NCBI GenBank assembly: GCA_017430135.1
Contig: JAFRNM010000018.1
Coordinates: forward strand, 186,001-250,000
Direction of reading: 5' to 3'
Source of the DNA: Clostridia bacterium
Lineage (GTDB): Bacteria; Bacillota; Clostridia; TANB77; CAG-508
DNA length: 64,000 bases
Positions 1 to 9,130 of the stretch are shown here, one piece after another. Positions within the stretch are counted from its first letter, which is position 1. Each line of letters begins with the position of its first letter. The notes beneath the pieces are model-generated. The model made no database searches. It had not been told where the DNA came from and worked only from the letters and a program-made list of their open reading frames with translations. Both the position numbers and the translations under genes were made by a program.

Positions 1-1
1 T

Positions 2-1931
2 ATTATTATATCTTACTATATGATGAGAGTTACAACATTAGTTAGTTCTAATGGTGGTAATTGGAATCTTGATTTCTTTTCTATTGCTCTTAATGAATTA
101 TATAAAATAAACACTCCACTAGATATTCAAGGGAAAAACCTTTTAATATCTGGTGGTGTGTCTTTTTTTGTTTTTATGGTTTATGAAACATATAGACTAC
201 AAAACAAAAGAAATGTGCAAGAAAATACTTATGGTTCTGCTGAATGGAGAACTCCAAAAGATATTATTAAAAAGCGAGATAAAAACTTTGAAAATAATAT
301 GATTCTTACACAAACCGAACTAATTTCAAGGAATATGAAAATTAGTGGAATGAATCGCCATGTAATTTTACTAGGTAGACCGGGCACTCGGAAAATCTCG
401 ATATTATTTTAAACCTAACTTATTAAATGCTAATGGCAATACAATAATCGTTACTGATCCGAAAGCCGAACTCCTTAGAGATTGTGGATATTCGCTAAAA
501 CAAAAAGGATATACAATTAAAGTTTTAAATTTGGATGATAAAACTACATCAAATCATTATAATCCTTTAGTTTATATTAAAGAATTAAAAACTTTTGATG
601 AAGTATTAGAAGATACATCTCCTCATCATAAAATACAAGAGGATGATGTTATGACCTTAATTAATACTTTAATGGCTAATACTAAAAGCGAAAATATAGA
701 AAATACAAGTGGCGATCCTTTCTGGGAAAAATCAGAAATGATTTTCTTACAATCCCTATTTTATTATGTTATAAGGCATTATGATAAAAGACATCAAAAT
801 TTTACAGAAATATTGAAGTTGATTCGTTTAAGTAATCCAGATGCTACTGGAGTTTCTGAATTAGATAGATTATTCAATAAATGGGCAAAACAAGAACCAG
901 ATGCAATTCGGTGTCAAACAATATAAGCATTTTAAAGTAGCAGCCTCTGCTCCTAAAATGATGAGTACAATCATTATGGTAGCAACAGCAAGACTTGCAG
1001 CATTTAACATTAAAGAAATTGCAGAACTTACTGATACTGATGATATGGAATTAGACAGAATTGGTATGCCTACAGATGATAATTCCTCTATACTAAAAGA
1101 AATAAACGAATCTACTGGAAAGAATATAAAGAATGGTAAAATTGCCTATTTTATTGTTACAAAACCGAGTGATTCGACTTTTAACTTTCTTGCAAGTATA
1201 TTCTACACACAAGTATTTGCAATGATAGATGAAAATGCAAAAAGATGTGGAGGAAGTCTAGCAAATCCACTTGAAATATATATGGATGAGTGGGCACAGT
1301 TAGGAGAAATTCCTCGTTTCGTAGAAGAACTTGCTTATTTAAGAGGCTTGAATGTAGGTATTACAATAGGTTTACAATCTCTATCTCAATTAAAAAAGAA
1401 ATATAAAGATAGTTGGGAATCTGTTTTGGATTGCTGTGATACTACATTATTTCTAGGTAGTAATTCAAAGGAAACTTTGGAATATATAGTTGCTCTACTT
1501 CGGTAAAAAAACATGGTATAAAAAATCTACTGGAAGAACATTCTCAAAGCAAGGTTCTAGTAGTACAAATTGGGATATAGTTCGGAAGAGAACTCGCAAC
1601 ATTAGATGAATTGTCTAAGATGCCTAAATGTAATTGTGTTCTTATAATTTCTACAATAGGAGCATTTTACTCTAAATTGTATAATTTAAGGGAACATCCA
1701 AATTATTCACAATTATATGAGCCTTGGGCCAATAATAAAGAAAAATTATATAATCATAAAAAAGAGCTAGAATATCAAGAAAATTCTGATTATAGATTGC
1801 TTTCTGATTCTGGATTATCATTTGCAAAACCTATTGAAAAATTAAAAATAGAAAATGTAGATGAGAAAGAATTGAAGGCTTTAATGCGAACTGGTGTTAT
1901 ACAGTTCGAGGATTTAAAAACAAATAATTAA
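2..1931 (+). CDS. VirD4/TraG type IV coupling protein, read through four +1 shifts at CGG (5' partial)
   Basis: This is the coupling ATPase that brings the relaxase-DNA complex to the conjugation channel at the membrane. The frame is open to the window edge (first ATG at 20), so the N-terminus is probably incomplete. A hydrophobic segment lies near residues 44-60 from that ATG. The sequence falls in three frames, joined exactly by skipping one C at 389, 909, 1501 and 1583. The joined reading (635 residues from 20) has no other defect. It contains GRPGTGKSRYYF (Walker A), TDPKAELLRD, and YMDEWAQLGEIPR (Walker B region), all typical of TraG/VirD4. Without the shifts the longest piece is about 200 residues and the Walker A reads GTRKS. 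Either the gene uses CGG-directed frameshifting, or it is a pseudogene or sequencing artefact. No internal stop or other indel supports ordinary decay. Confidence 0.85.
389..391 (+). other. CGG +1 shift site 1 in virD4
   Basis: Context is GGC-ACT-CGG-A. Skipping C389 gives ACT-GGA-AAA-TCT and restores the Walker A glycine-lysine-serine of VirD4. Reading on in frame 0 ends at a stop at 412. Confidence 0.8.
909..911 (+). other. CGG +1 shift site 2 in virD4
   Basis: Context is GCA-ATT-CGG-T. Skipping C909 gives ATT-GGT-GTC-AAA and continues into the conserved segment QYKHFKVAASAPK. Frame 0 stops at 926. Confidence 0.8.
1501..1503 (+). other. CGG +1 shift site 3 in virD4
   Basis: Context is CTA-CTT-CGG-T, with a TAA stop directly after CGG in frame 0. 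Skipping C1501 gives CTT-GGT-AAA-AAA-ACA and continues as LGKKTWYKKSTGRTF. Confidence 0.8.
1583..1585 (+). other. CGG +1 shift site 4 in virD4
   Basis: Context is ATA-GTT-CGG-A. Skipping C1583 gives GTT-GGA-AGA-GAA and continues as GRELATLDELSKMPK to the natural C-terminus at 1931. Confidence 0.8.
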
Positions 1932-1938
1932 ATATTTA

Positions 1939-2016
1939 AGAGATAATCCTCTTATTGTTCGCTAGTTTGTAAAATTACTGACTAACTATAGAGAGATTAT
2001 CTCTTTTTATAGTTAG
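1939..2016 (+). promoter_or_regulatory. Nested inverted repeats before the maff2 RBS
   Basis: AGAGATAATC near 1939 is repeated inverted as GATTATCTCT near 1994-2003. A second hairpin pairs CTAACTATA (1982-1990) with TATAGTTAG (2008-2016), whose 3' arm runs into the AGGAGG of the next gene. A U-rich tract follows the inner stem. It could be an attenuator or a structure that hides the RBS. Confidence 0.5.
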
Positions 2017-2024
2017 GAGGATTT

Positions 2025-2348
2025 ATGAAATTATTAAAAAATAATAAAACATTAAATAAAATTAAAGAAAAATTAACTGTTTTAAGTGCTACTATTACAG
2101 GCACATTTATTTTAGCAAGTTCAAGAGTATATGCTGATTCAAATACTGGTTCTATTGATTCATTTATTAACTTTGCTTGTGATTGGCTTACAAAAATCGG
2201 TGGAGTTATAGCCTTAGTTGGTGGTGTAATGTTTGCTTTAGGATGGCAAAGAGAAGATGCAGAAGGCAAATCTCGTGGACTTATGACATTGATGGCAGGT
2301 TTTATGTTAGTAGCAATTGCTCAATCTAAAAACTTATTTGGATTATAA
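2025..2348 (+). CDS. Maff2 family small membrane protein of the conjugation apparatus
   Basis: The 107-residue protein has an N-terminal hydrophobic, signal-like segment (about residues 17-38) and two further membrane segments (about 52-68 and 86-100). The segment VGGVMFALGWQREDAEGKSR is typical of Maff2 proteins, which sit between virD4 and the trbL-like gene in Tn1549-type elements and are considered pilin- or VirB2-like channel components. The start ATG follows a strong TTAGGAGG. Function is inferred from family and position. Confidence 0.75.
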   Translation: MKLLKNNKTLNKIKEKLTVLSATITGTFILASSRVYADSNTGSIDSFINFACDWLTKIGGVIALVGGVMFALGWQREDAEGKSRGLMTLMAGFMLVAIAQSKNLFGL

Positions 2349-2364
2349 AAGTAGGTGAATTAAA

Positions 2365-2847
2365 GTGAGTAATATTAAAAATAAAATTGATGTATTAGAT
2401 TTTAAGATTTCTGGTAATTTAAGTGAATATACAGATAGTTTATTGTTCGATCATGATGTAATTGCATCTTTAGAAACCAATGAATATAAGGTTACTATTG
2501 AAATTATTGGTGATAAGAGAATTATATTTGATGATGAAGTTTATAAATCTGCTTGTAATTATCCAGAAGAATTAATAAATATTCTAAAACAAAGCGATTA
2601 TTTTGATAATGATAGAATTGAAATAATTGATAATAACTGGTTTGAAATTGATATATATGAAAGAGATTCTATTAACAATGTATATGAATTAATTGATGAT
2701 GATGTGTTAGAAATAGATATTTCTGCAATGAGTGAAGGAAGTCTAAAAGAATACATGGTTAAGTATTTAGAAGATTATTTAAAAGAATTTTCAAAATCTG
2801 ATATAGATAACGATATGGAAATGGAGGAAATTAATTGGATGAATTAA
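2365..2847 (+). CDS. Acidic hypothetical ICE protein
   Basis: A 160-residue, very acidic soluble protein with no membrane segment or motif I recognise. It starts at GTG after AGGTG (16 bp after maff2) and its end overlaps the start of the TrbL-like gene by 13 bp, so it is translated within the transfer operon. An accessory or regulatory role in transfer is possible but not shown by sequence. Confidence 0.6.
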   Translation: MSNIKNKIDVLDFKISGNLSEYTDSLLFDHDVIASLETNEYKVTIEIIGDKRIIFDDEVYKSACNYPEELINILKQSDYFDNDRIEIIDNNWFEIDIYERDSINNVYELIDDDVLEIDISAMSEGSLKEYMVKYLEDYLKEFSKSDIDNDMEMEEINWMN

Positions 2848-3662
2848 TTAGAATTCTCTATAGTTTCAAATTTAGTGTTTTTGGGGTTGAATTAGATAGT
2901 GGAAATTTAATTGGTTCAGTACAAAAATTAACTAACTTCTCTAGTGTTCAAACAATTAATATATGGAGTATTGGAAGGGTTGTAAATGATTGTATTGTTC
3001 CAGTAGCTTTAAGTTTATTAATACTTTTCTTTATGATTAATTTGATTAAAAAATCAATGGAAGTTGAAAGAATAAGTTGGGAAAGAGTTGTTATGGCTTT
3101 TGTATCATTTCTTATATTGAAATATTTAATACAAAATGGCTACTCTTTCCTATCTACTATTATGAATATTGTAAATGACATATTTATTTCTGTTACAAAT
3201 GCAATAAGCAACGGAAATACAAGTATTAATATAGCTGATACTTTAATAAATGCGGTTCCTAGTGGATTTGTTGATAAAATAATGACTTATGGATTATATT
3301 TGATACTATTTATACCTTTTATGACTACAATAGTACAGATTTTAACACAAATCTTTTTAAGAGTAGTAAAGTTGATCCTTTGTTTTGCTTTTGCACCAAT
3401 ACCAATTGCTCTTTCTGTAGATGATGAGGCAAGAGGAAAAGCAGTACAATATTTCTTATTTTCTGCAAGTGTAGGATTAGAGGCAGTTATTATTTATATA
3501 GCAACAAATATTTATGCTATAGGATTATCAGGATTAAGTGGTACATTAGGTTCTACAAATGCTATTTCTACAATAGTAGCAATACTATTTTTAAATGGTA
3601 TGTATCTAGCTGTAATACAATATGCAAGTCAATTTGCAGAAAGATTAACAGGAGGGCATTAG
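2835..3662 (+). CDS. TrbL/VirB6-like polytopic conjugation channel protein
   Basis: The 275-residue protein has at least five long hydrophobic segments (about residues 55-75, 85-105, 150-175, 180-200 and 240-262). A PxPIALSVDDEARGKA-type loop follows the fourth segment, as seen in TrbL/VirB6-like proteins of Tn1549-like ICEs (CD0411-type). It would form part of the inner-membrane transfer channel. It overlaps the preceding gene by 13 bp and is followed 3 bp later by prgI, so the genes are co-transcribed. Confidence 0.75.
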   Translation: MDELIRILYSFKFSVFGVELDSGNLIGSVQKLTNFSSVQTINIWSIGRVVNDCIVPVALSLLILFFMINLIKKSMEVERISWERVVMAFVSFLILKYLIQNGYSFLSTIMNIVNDIFISVTNAISNGNTSINIADTLINAVPSGFVDKIMTYGLYLILFIPFMTTIVQILTQIFLRVVKLILCFAFAPIPIALSVDDEARGKAVQYFLFSASVGLEAVIIYIATNIYAIGLSGLSGTLGSTNAISTIVAILFLNGMYLAVIQYASQFAERLTGGH

Positions 3663-3665
3663 ATT

Positions 3666-4250
3666 ATGGATAATATAGAAATAACAGTTTTTGATGAAAT
3701 AAACGATTACAAAGAAAAAATATATTTCTTTAATTTTAGGCAATGGATATTTGCAATAATAATTGTAGGATTAGTCGTTCCTACTTATATTCTTTTAAAA
3801 GATAGAATTGGTGATGAAATTACAAGTTATATAGTTATTGCAATTGCAGGATTTTTGGGATTTATTGGATTCGTAAAAATTCATGAATTACCAGCAGAAA
3901 AAATACTTCCATATTGGGCCAGACATTATTTCTTTTTTGCAAAACCTATTCATTATATGACAGATAAGGAATATGAAGAATTACATCAAAAGAAAAATAA
4001 AAAGGTAAAAAAAGATAAAAAAGAAAAATTATCTAAGGCTGAAATTAAAGAATTAAAAGCAAAACAAAAAAAAGAAAAAACATTAAAAAAAGCTAATAAG
4101 AAAGCTAGTAAAGAAAAAACAAAAAAACCAGAAAATAATACTACAGAAACTATTGAGAAAAACGAAAATAATGAAAGTGAATTAGTAGAAAAACTTTCTA
4201 AATTAACTAAAGAACAAAGGGATGTTCTTTTTAAATTGCTAGACAGGTGA
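3666..4250 (+). CDS. PrgI family membrane protein
   Basis: The 194-residue protein has two adjacent N-terminal membrane helices (about residues 27-47 and 53-70), the signature of PrgI/TrsC-like proteins (VirB3-equivalent partners of VirB4). A long lysine- and glutamate-rich tail (about 110-165) follows, and the C-terminus reads LTKEQRDVLFKLL. The tail is unusual in length and charge and is probably cytoplasmic. Confidence 0.75.
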   Translation: MDNIEITVFDEINDYKEKIYFFNFRQWIFAIIIVGLVVPTYILLKDRIGDEITSYIVIAIAGFLGFIGFVKIHELPAEKILPYWARHYFFFAKPIHYMTDKEYEELHQKKNKKVKKDKKEKLSKAEIKELKAKQKKEKTLKKANKKASKEKTKKPENNTTETIEKNENNESELVEKLSKLTKEQRDVLFKLLDR

Positions 4251-4255
4251 TTAGT

Positions 4256-4363
4256 TTGAAAAATAATTATAATTTTGACTGTGTTAAAATTTTGCTTAAA
4301 AATGCTCACATACACAAAGTATGCTCCGCTTTTTGCACAAAATTTTGCCTTGCCAAAATTTAA
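4256..4363 (+). CDS. Possible 35-residue cysteine-containing peptide
   Basis: A TTG-initiated ORF follows AGGTGATTAG at the end of prgI and encodes 35 residues with four cysteines. The stretch also contains repeats of AAAATTTTG in both orientations, so it may instead be a structured intergenic spacer (4251-4396). Coding status is uncertain. Confidence 0.25.
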   Translation: MKNNYNFDCVKILLKNAHIHKVCSAFCTKFCLAKI

Positions 4364-4396
4364 TTCTTTTCCAAACTTGAAAGGATTGAAATTTTA

Positions 4397-4648
4397 ATGA
4401 ATTTAACTAAGTGGGAACGATATTTCCTAAATTATTATATGAATAAATATAAAGCAAAGTGGATGCGTGTTTTTAATAACAAGCATCCATTTCTGGCTAC
4501 TACAGTTGATTTTTTTACAATTTATAAAAGGCATCTTAAACAACAAGCAGAAACAGGCAAAGAAACATATACAAATATGTTTGAAACACTTATTGCAGGA
4601 GAATGGTATTTTATTCCCCATCTCCTAGAAAATAACAAGGAGGAATGA
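4397..4648 (+). CDS. Small hypothetical ICE protein between prgI and virB4
   Basis: An 83-residue basic, aromatic-rich protein (MNLTKWERYFLNYYMNKYK...). The start follows GAAAGGATTG. Its stop codon overlaps the virB4 ribosome binding site (AAGGAGG inside its last codons), which suggests translational coupling. I do not recognise a family. Confidence 0.6.
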   Translation: MNLTKWERYFLNYYMNKYKAKWMRVFNNKHPFLATTVDFFTIYKRHLKQQAETGKETYTNMFETLIAGEWYFIPHLLENNKEE

Positions 4649-4649
4649 T

Positions 4650-7073
4650 ATTATAAAAACAAAAAAACAGAAACAGACAAAGCCTAAAAAAGAAGGCTTT
4701 TTAAGTAGATTAATAAAAAAACATAAACAAAATAAAATTGCTAAACCTCATACTACATCTCAAATTATGAGGATGTTTTTTAAAGATTATAATGAAAACA
4801 ATTCAATAATGCAGTTGGATGATTTACATTATTCTGTATGTTTTGAGTATCAAGATATTTCCTTCTCTAAAGCAAATTATGATGAGCAAGAAAGTATCTT
4901 TTTAAAATGGGTGGAGTATCTTCACTCATTTAATTTTAACGACCATATACAAGTAATGTGTGCAGCTACACCAGTTAAAACACAAGACTATAAGAAAAAT
5001 TATATATATTCATCTGAAAGAACAAATCCAAATGAATCTAAAATTGCAAATGAATTTAATAACCTTATAGAAACTTGTATAGGCAATAAAGATGAAGTAT
5101 TATGCGAAATAAGGCAAATTACAATTACTACAAAAGCTGAAAGTATGAAAGAGGCACAAGATATATTCTTTCAATACCAACTCAGAACAGAAGAAAAATT
5201 CAAGGAACTAAAATCAAAAATACGAAGGGTTACAATTCAAGAAAGATTAGAACTTTTATACAATATGTTCCATACCACTCTTTTAAAAGATGATGGAATA
5301 AATAATATTGTAGAATATGCAAAACACAATGATTTGAGTGTTTATGATGTTATTGCTCCTAAAGAAGATGTATCTTTAAGGGAGAAAAATTATATAAACA
5401 TTGGAGATAAGAAATTTATTAGAGTATTATATGTTAGCAAATTGCCTAAATCTATAACTCCTCGCTTTTATAATAGAATAACCACTATTGAAAATAGCAA
5501 TATAATTACTACTTTAAATATAACTCCTACCGATCCGGCAAAAGTTATTAGAAAAGTAAATAAAAAAATTAGTGGAATGAAAACTGAAAGACTTGAAAAA
5601 ATCAAGAAAGCTAATAAGAATAATTATAGTTATGAGGCTGTAAAAGATGAAAAGTTAGAAGATTCAATAAGAGATGCACAGGCTTTAAGAGATGCACTTC
5701 AAAAGAAAAAACAAAAGTTATTTACAAATAATATTCTAATATGTATTCAAGCGAATACTTTGGAGGAATTAAACAAAACAACAAAGGCCATCAAAAGTAT
5801 TGGCAATGAATATCTAATTTCAATCTATAATTTGGATTGGCAACAATTAGAGGGAATTCAAAATAGTTTATCTTTTGGATGGAATAATCTACAAATGCAA
5901 AGGTCTTTAACATCTGAATCTACAGCTACAAATGTGCCTTTCAATACAAAAGATATAATGCACGAAAATTCAATTTATTATGGTGTAAATCTTGTATCTA
6001 AGAATCCAGTATTTGCAGATAGAAAGAAACTCCTAAATGGAAATGGCTGTGTTCTAGCAACGAGTGGAGCAGGAAAATCATTCTCTATAAAAACAATAAT
6101 AGAGCAAGTTCTTCTTCGCTATCCACAAGATGAAATTTGTGTTATAGATGCACAAGGAGAATATTATCCCCTAATAAAAGCATTTAATGGGCAAACGTTA
6201 AATATTAGTATGAATACTAATACTCATATAAATCCATTTGATAGTTCTTTACAATATACAAAAGATGGTACAGAGGCTATAAAGGAAAAATCTGAATTTG
6301 TATTAGCGTTTATTGAATCAATTGTTGGTTTAACAGAAGGACAAAAAACTATTGTTGATAGATGCACTAAAAATATTTATGAAGAATATCAATTTCGTAA
6401 TTTTAATAAACAAATTGAGCCAGATTTAAAAATATTTTATGAAGAACTATTAAAGCAACCAGAAAGAGAGGCAAAGAATTTGGCACTTGTTATTGAAAGA
6501 TATGTAAAAGGTGGAATGGATATATTCGCCAATAAAACTAATATTCAAATTAAGAATCGTTTTATTTCTTTTGATATATCTGACTTACCTAATTCTATTC
6601 AAACTACTGGATATTTAGTTGTACTAGAACATATTATGAATAGATTAAAGAGAAATAAAAACTTAGGAAAACATACTTGGATATTTATTGATGAGTTTCA
6701 TATTTTACTTGCAAATCAATATTCTGCTGATTATATTGCTAAAATATATAAAACTGGTAGAAAAGAAAATGCTATTCCTACAGTAATAACTCAAAATATT
6801 GCTGATGTATTAAAAAGTGAACAAGGCTGTAAGATACTTTCAAACTCTGAATTTGCAATGATTTTAAAACAAAAGCCTTTGGATTTACCTGCTATTTGCA
6901 AGATATTTGATATAAGTGATGAGGAGGCTAGATATGTTATAGATTCCCCAGTAGGTCAAGGACTTGTAGTATATGGCGAGGATAAAGTTGCATTTAGAAA
7001 TCAAGTGTCAAAAGAATCATATATTTATAAGTTAAATCAAACCTCAAATATGCAACAGCAACGAGCAGCATAG
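4650..7073 (+). CDS. VirB4/TrsE conjugation ATPase with apparent ATT start
   Basis: This ATPase powers type IV secretion. Walker A is SGAGKSFSIK near residue 472, and the Walker B region is WIFIDEFHILL near residue 675. The first ATG (4767) has no RBS. A strong AAGGAGG at 4637-4643 lies 6 bp before an in-frame ATT at 4650. The extra 39 residues are lysine-rich and run into KPHTTSQIMRMFFKDY, which resembles the usual N-terminal approach of this family. I therefore prefer the ATT start (807 residues). No CGG codon occurs in frame. Confidence 0.85.
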   Translation: MIKTKKQKQTKPKKEGFLSRLIKKHKQNKIAKPHTTSQIMRMFFKDYNENNSIMQLDDLHYSVCFEYQDISFSKANYDEQESIFLKWVEYLHSFNFNDHIQVMCAATPVKTQDYKKNYIYSSERTNPNESKIANEFNNLIETCIGNKDEVLCEIRQITITTKAESMKEAQDIFFQYQLRTEEKFKELKSKIRRVTIQERLELLYNMFHTTLLKDDGINNIVEYAKHNDLSVYDVIAPKEDVSLREKNYINIGDKKFIRVLYVSKLPKSITPRFYNRITTIENSNIITTLNITPTDPAKVIRKVNKKISGMKTERLEKIKKANKNNYSYEAVKDEKLEDSIRDAQALRDALQKKKQKLFTNNILICIQANTLEELNKTTKAIKSIGNEYLISIYNLDWQQLEGIQNSLSFGWNNLQMQRSLTSESTATNVPFNTKDIMHENSIYYGVNLVSKNPVFADRKKLLNGNGCVLATSGAGKSFSIKTIIEQVLLRYPQDEICVIDAQGEYYPLIKAFNGQTLNISMNTNTHINPFDSSLQYTKDGTEAIKEKSEFVLAFIESIVGLTEGQKTIVDRCTKNIYEEYQFRNFNKQIEPDLKIFYEELLKQPEREAKNLALVIERYVKGGMDIFANKTNIQIKNRFISFDISDLPNSIQTTGYLVVLEHIMNRLKRNKNLGKHTWIFIDEFHILLANQYSADYIAKIYKTGRKENAIPTVITQNIADVLKSEQGCKILSNSEFAMILKQKPLDLPAICKIFDISDEEARYVIDSPVGQGLVVYGEDKVAFRNQVSKESYIYKLNQTSNMQQQRAA

Positions 7074-7085
7074 GAGGTTTTTTCT

Positions 7086-8963
7086 ATGGAAGGTCAAAAT
7101 AATAGTAAAGATGTAGCAAATTCATTAAATAATTATACTGATAGTATGAATAAAGGAACAAACCTTTTGTTAGATGGAGCAAACCAAATAAACAAATGGT
7201 ATGCAGAGCAATTAAATAAAATTTCAGAGGGTGAAGTTCCAGACAGTAGGATTGAAACAAATGTAGATAATACAATTCCTACAGATGAACTAGAAAACAA
7301 TAATTTTACAAGTAAAATTGAAACTAAAGTAGAAGAATATAATGAAATTCAAACAGATAATTTAAAAAATAAAAATCTTCTTAACCTTAATAATACAAAT
7401 AAACTAAAAACACAAGTAATTTCAAATGATGATGTATCAATTGATGATAGTTTAATTGATGAATTATCTATAGATGAAGAAATCATAACAGAGGATGAAT
7501 ATTCTGTAAAAGTACCACCATCTTTAAATACAAAAGTTAATAAAATGCCTAAAAGAATATCTACAGCAATTAAAGGTGTGAAGATGGTTAATAATGCTAC
7601 AAATAAAATTGTCAAAACTGGAAAAACACTTAATACAGCAATGAATGAAGGTGGATTAAAAAGTTTTGAAAATAGTTCTAGTAGAATTATGACAAAACCA
7701 GTTAAGAAGGTTACTAACAAGATTACAAGCAAGGCTACAAATAAGGTTACTAATGTTAGTAAAAAAGTAGTTAAGAAAAGTGGAAAAAAGATAATAAAAG
7801 GTACAACAAAAGCCTTAACCAAAATGACTAAACTATTTGCAAAATTAGTAGCTGATGCAGTAAAAATCATCTTATCTATGCTCCCTTCTATTGCACCAAT
7901 TATAATTATTCTTTTAGTGGTAGTTGCTTTCTGTAGCTTTTTTGGTATTAGTATGAGTGAAGATACAAAAAAGGCTTATGAAAATTATATGATAACTACA
8001 CAAGATGAGTATGACAAAGATACTATAGCTTACTATAATGAAGGCAAAATAGTAGATGGCTCTATTGAAGGAAAAGGAATGATAAATTGGAGAGCTCCTC
8101 TATCAATAGTTCAAATGCTTAATGGTGAATTAACTTATGATGATGCAGAAAAAGAATTATTAAATAAATTCAAGGATGCAGGATTATACGAGAGGATTAG
8201 TGAAGCCCAATATACTGTAGAAAAAGAAAAAATTGAAACAGATGAAAACGGAAATGAAGTCAAAACTACAGAAACAGTTACAGAAAAGAAAAAAGTAATA
8301 ACATATTCCTCAATAGATGATTATATAAATTGGTGTAATAACAATTTTAGTGTAATTAATAATTACAAAAAGAAAAAGAAATTAAATTATGATTCTCACC
8401 AAACAGCATTTACAGATGATGAAATAGAACAAATTAAATTATTACATAAATCTACAGCTTTTTTTGATTTGTTTAGTGGTGAGTTTAAAAACAAATATGC
8501 TTATCTTTCTGTAAGTATTGGAGATGAACAATTACAAGCAATATATGATGAATTTTTAAGAAATGCAGGTAAAAGATATTTAATGGATCATAGTAATTTG
8601 AAATATGATGAGTGTATGGATTATTATGATTGTTCAAGTTGGGTTATACATTGTTTAGCACATACTGGAATTATAACTATACCAAACACAGGGGCACAAG
8701 GAATTTATAGTGGATATTGTAATCCTATAAATGTAAATGATAGACAAGCAGGAGATTTAATCTTTATGAAAGATACTTACGATACAGGAGTTCCTGGCAG
8801 TATTTCTCATATTGGTATTTATATGGGTGAACTTACTATAAATGGTGAAACAGATGAATGGGTTATTGATACTGGTGGCAATCCATCTGGTGTAAGAATA
8901 AGAAAATACAAGAATGGATGGTGGAATGGTAGTAATTTCTATGGATTTGGCAGGTTAAAATAA
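7086..8963 (+). CDS. NlpC/P60 peptidoglycan hydrolase of the conjugation apparatus (VirB1/CD1107-like)
   Basis: A 625-residue protein with a hydrophilic, Lys/Thr-rich N-terminal region, one membrane segment at about residues 265-285, and a C-terminal NlpC/P60 cysteine peptidase domain. Catalytic motifs seen are YDCSSWVIHCLA (Cys), QAGDLIFM, and SHIGIYMG (His). It would open the cell wall for the transfer channel. An RBS GGAGG precedes the start, and its stop overlaps the next start (TAATG). Confidence 0.85.
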   Translation: MEGQNNSKDVANSLNNYTDSMNKGTNLLLDGANQINKWYAEQLNKISEGEVPDSRIETNVDNTIPTDELENNNFTSKIETKVEEYNEIQTDNLKNKNLLNLNNTNKLKTQVISNDDVSIDDSLIDELSIDEEIITEDEYSVKVPPSLNTKVNKMPKRISTAIKGVKMVNNATNKIVKTGKTLNTAMNEGGLKSFENSSSRIMTKPVKKVTNKITSKATNKVTNVSKKVVKKSGKKIIKGTTKALTKMTKLFAKLVADAVKIILSMLPSIAPIIIILLVVVAFCSFFGISMSEDTKKAYENYMITTQDEYDKDTIAYYNEGKIVDGSIEGKGMINWRAPLSIVQMLNGELTYDDAEKELLNKFKDAGLYERISEAQYTVEKEKIETDENGNEVKTTETVTEKKKVITYSSIDDYINWCNNNFSVINNYKKKKKLNYDSHQTAFTDDEIEQIKLLHKSTAFFDLFSGEFKNKYAYLSVSIGDEQLQAIYDEFLRNAGKRYLMDHSNLKYDECMDYYDCSSWVIHCLAHTGIITIPNTGAQGIYSGYCNPINVNDRQAGDLIFMKDTYDTGVPGSISHIGIYMGELTINGETDEWVIDTGGNPSGVRIRKYKNGWWNGSNFYGFGRLK

Positions 8964-9130
8964 TGAAACATTTATTAAATTTTATATTGAATTGTATGTT
9001 TTTCGTACAAATGCTATTATTAGCCATTTGTTTTGAAAAAATGATTTGGAGAATGAGTATTGTAATTTTTGCATACTTATTCTCTTTTTTTAACTTTATA
9101 AAAAGGGAAAGGAAAATGAAGGATGTATAA
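8963..9130 (+). CDS. 55-residue membrane peptide
   Basis: ATG at 8963 shares a base with the stop of the NlpC/P60 gene, and its own stop at 9130 overlaps the sortase start by 8 bp. The peptide is almost wholly hydrophobic, with two likely membrane segments and a basic end (FIKRERKMKDV). Stop-start overlaps at both sides argue that it is translated. Function unknown. Confidence 0.6.
   Translation: MKHLLNFILNCMFFVQMLLLAICFEKMIWRMSIVIFAYLFSFFNFIKRERKMKDV

Noticed and set aside
2..1931. virD4 as an ordinary decayed pseudogene
   Set aside because: Four lesions of one identical kind and phase, with no stop, deletion or substitution damage between them, do not fit neutral decay. A sequencing error cannot be excluded and is listed as the main alternative.
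3986..4315. Minus-strand Phe/Ser-rich ORF opposite the PrgI tail
   Set aside because: Antisense image of a Lys/Glu-rich stretch; no RBS or known motif.
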